Origin: Desulfocapsa sulfexigens
GTDB taxonomy: Bacteria; Desulfobacterota; Desulfobulbia; Desulfobulbales; Desulfocapsaceae
Reading direction: 5' to 3'
Length of the DNA stretch: 5,754 nt
Assembly (NCBI GenBank): GCA_015661935.1
Contig: DQVD01000222.1
Location: forward strand, 1-5,754
Shown here: positions 5,589 through 5,754 of the stretch, piece after piece
How the letters are laid out: the number at the start of each line of letters is the position of its first letter
Numbering within the stretch: position 1 is the stretch's first letter
Translations under genes and position numbers: made by a program
The notes under the pieces: generated by a model
Told to the model about the DNA's origin: nothing
The model's database searches: none
Seen by the model: the letters and a program-made list of their open reading frames with translations, nothing else

Positions 5589-5754
5589 TCATGCAGATTT
5601 TTCCAAGACTTCTTCAACAGATGCAGACAACATAGCACTCAAGAGCTTAATCAACCTGGCTCCTTGAAGTCTTCCCTGATATCTGTTCTGGTTTGAAAGC
5701 TTGCGGATAATTCCGTGAACTCTGAGTAAGCGTAAATGACGACTGATCTTTGCA
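5589..5754 (-). CDS. C-terminal 54 codons of a winged-helix-like protein, cut by the window edge
   Basis: On the minus strand a frame enters from the right edge and stops with TGA at 5591-5589. The visible 54 residues include ISRHLRLLRVHGIIRKLSNQ, then NRYQGRLQGARL and LSAMLSASVEEVLEKSA at the end. The helix-turn-helix-like RLLRVHGIIRKL followed by a basic NRYQ strand resembles the C-terminal end of a family of multi-copy, possibly mobile-element-associated proteins I recall from deltaproteobacteria and other groups. Such domains usually have an LTxxGR turn after RYx, and here GR follows RYQ directly, as if about four residues are missing in frame. The protein faces hemG, tail to tail. Whether it is intact upstream cannot be seen. 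Family assignment is tentative. Confidence 0.5.
   Translation of the reverse strand, partial: AKISRHLRLLRVHGIIRKLSNQNRYQGRLQGARLIKLLSAMLSASVEEVLEKSA

Overview
The window looks like ordinary chromosomal DNA of a Gram-negative bacterium of moderate G+C. The protein styles (a YqaA/DedA protein with an extra internal loop, a Pcm of the QTISQP type, a Desulfobulbales-like HtpG, a HemY-type protoporphyrinogen oxidase) suggest a deltaproteobacterium of the Desulfobulbales type. That placement comes from remembered resemblance, not from a search. The genes are closely packed, all have normal start and stop signals, and the central five are intact.

Layout. Positions 1-123 lie beyond the end of the first operon and hold no certain gene. 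From 1845 down to 124 on the minus strand runs a compact three-gene operon: a small BamE/SmpA-like lipoprotein, protein-L-isoaspartate O-methyltransferase (pcm), and a YqaA-type DedA/SNARE-associated membrane protein. Each gene overlaps the next by 4 or 8 bases, so translation is probably coupled. A good sigma70-type promoter lies just upstream, and a strong bulged inverted repeat overlaps its -10 box and the expected start point. Upstream of that, also on the minus strand, is htpG (3911-2040), with its own consensus-like promoter and a strong ribosome binding site. Divergent from htpG on the plus strand is a HemY-type protoporphyrinogen oxidase (4066-5466). After it come a very short open frame with a Shine-Dalgarno-like sequence and, running in from the right edge on the minus strand, the last 54 codons of a winged-helix-like protein that may belong to a repeated or mobile family.

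How the genes fit together. Pcm (repair of aged aspartyl residues) and HtpG (Hsp90 chaperone) are both protein-quality genes, and the lipoprotein and YqaA proteins belong to the cell envelope. The left two thirds therefore read as a housekeeping, stress and envelope neighbourhood. The heme-biosynthesis gene appears to be an independent transcription unit. I see no CRISPR array, RNA gene, complete insertion sequence, prophage or defence system, and no convincing new multi-gene system. The points most worth a second look are the inverted repeat on the lipoprotein-pcm promoter, the disturbed-looking right end after the oxidase gene, and the presence of a HemY-type oxidase if the host is really a strict anaerobe.
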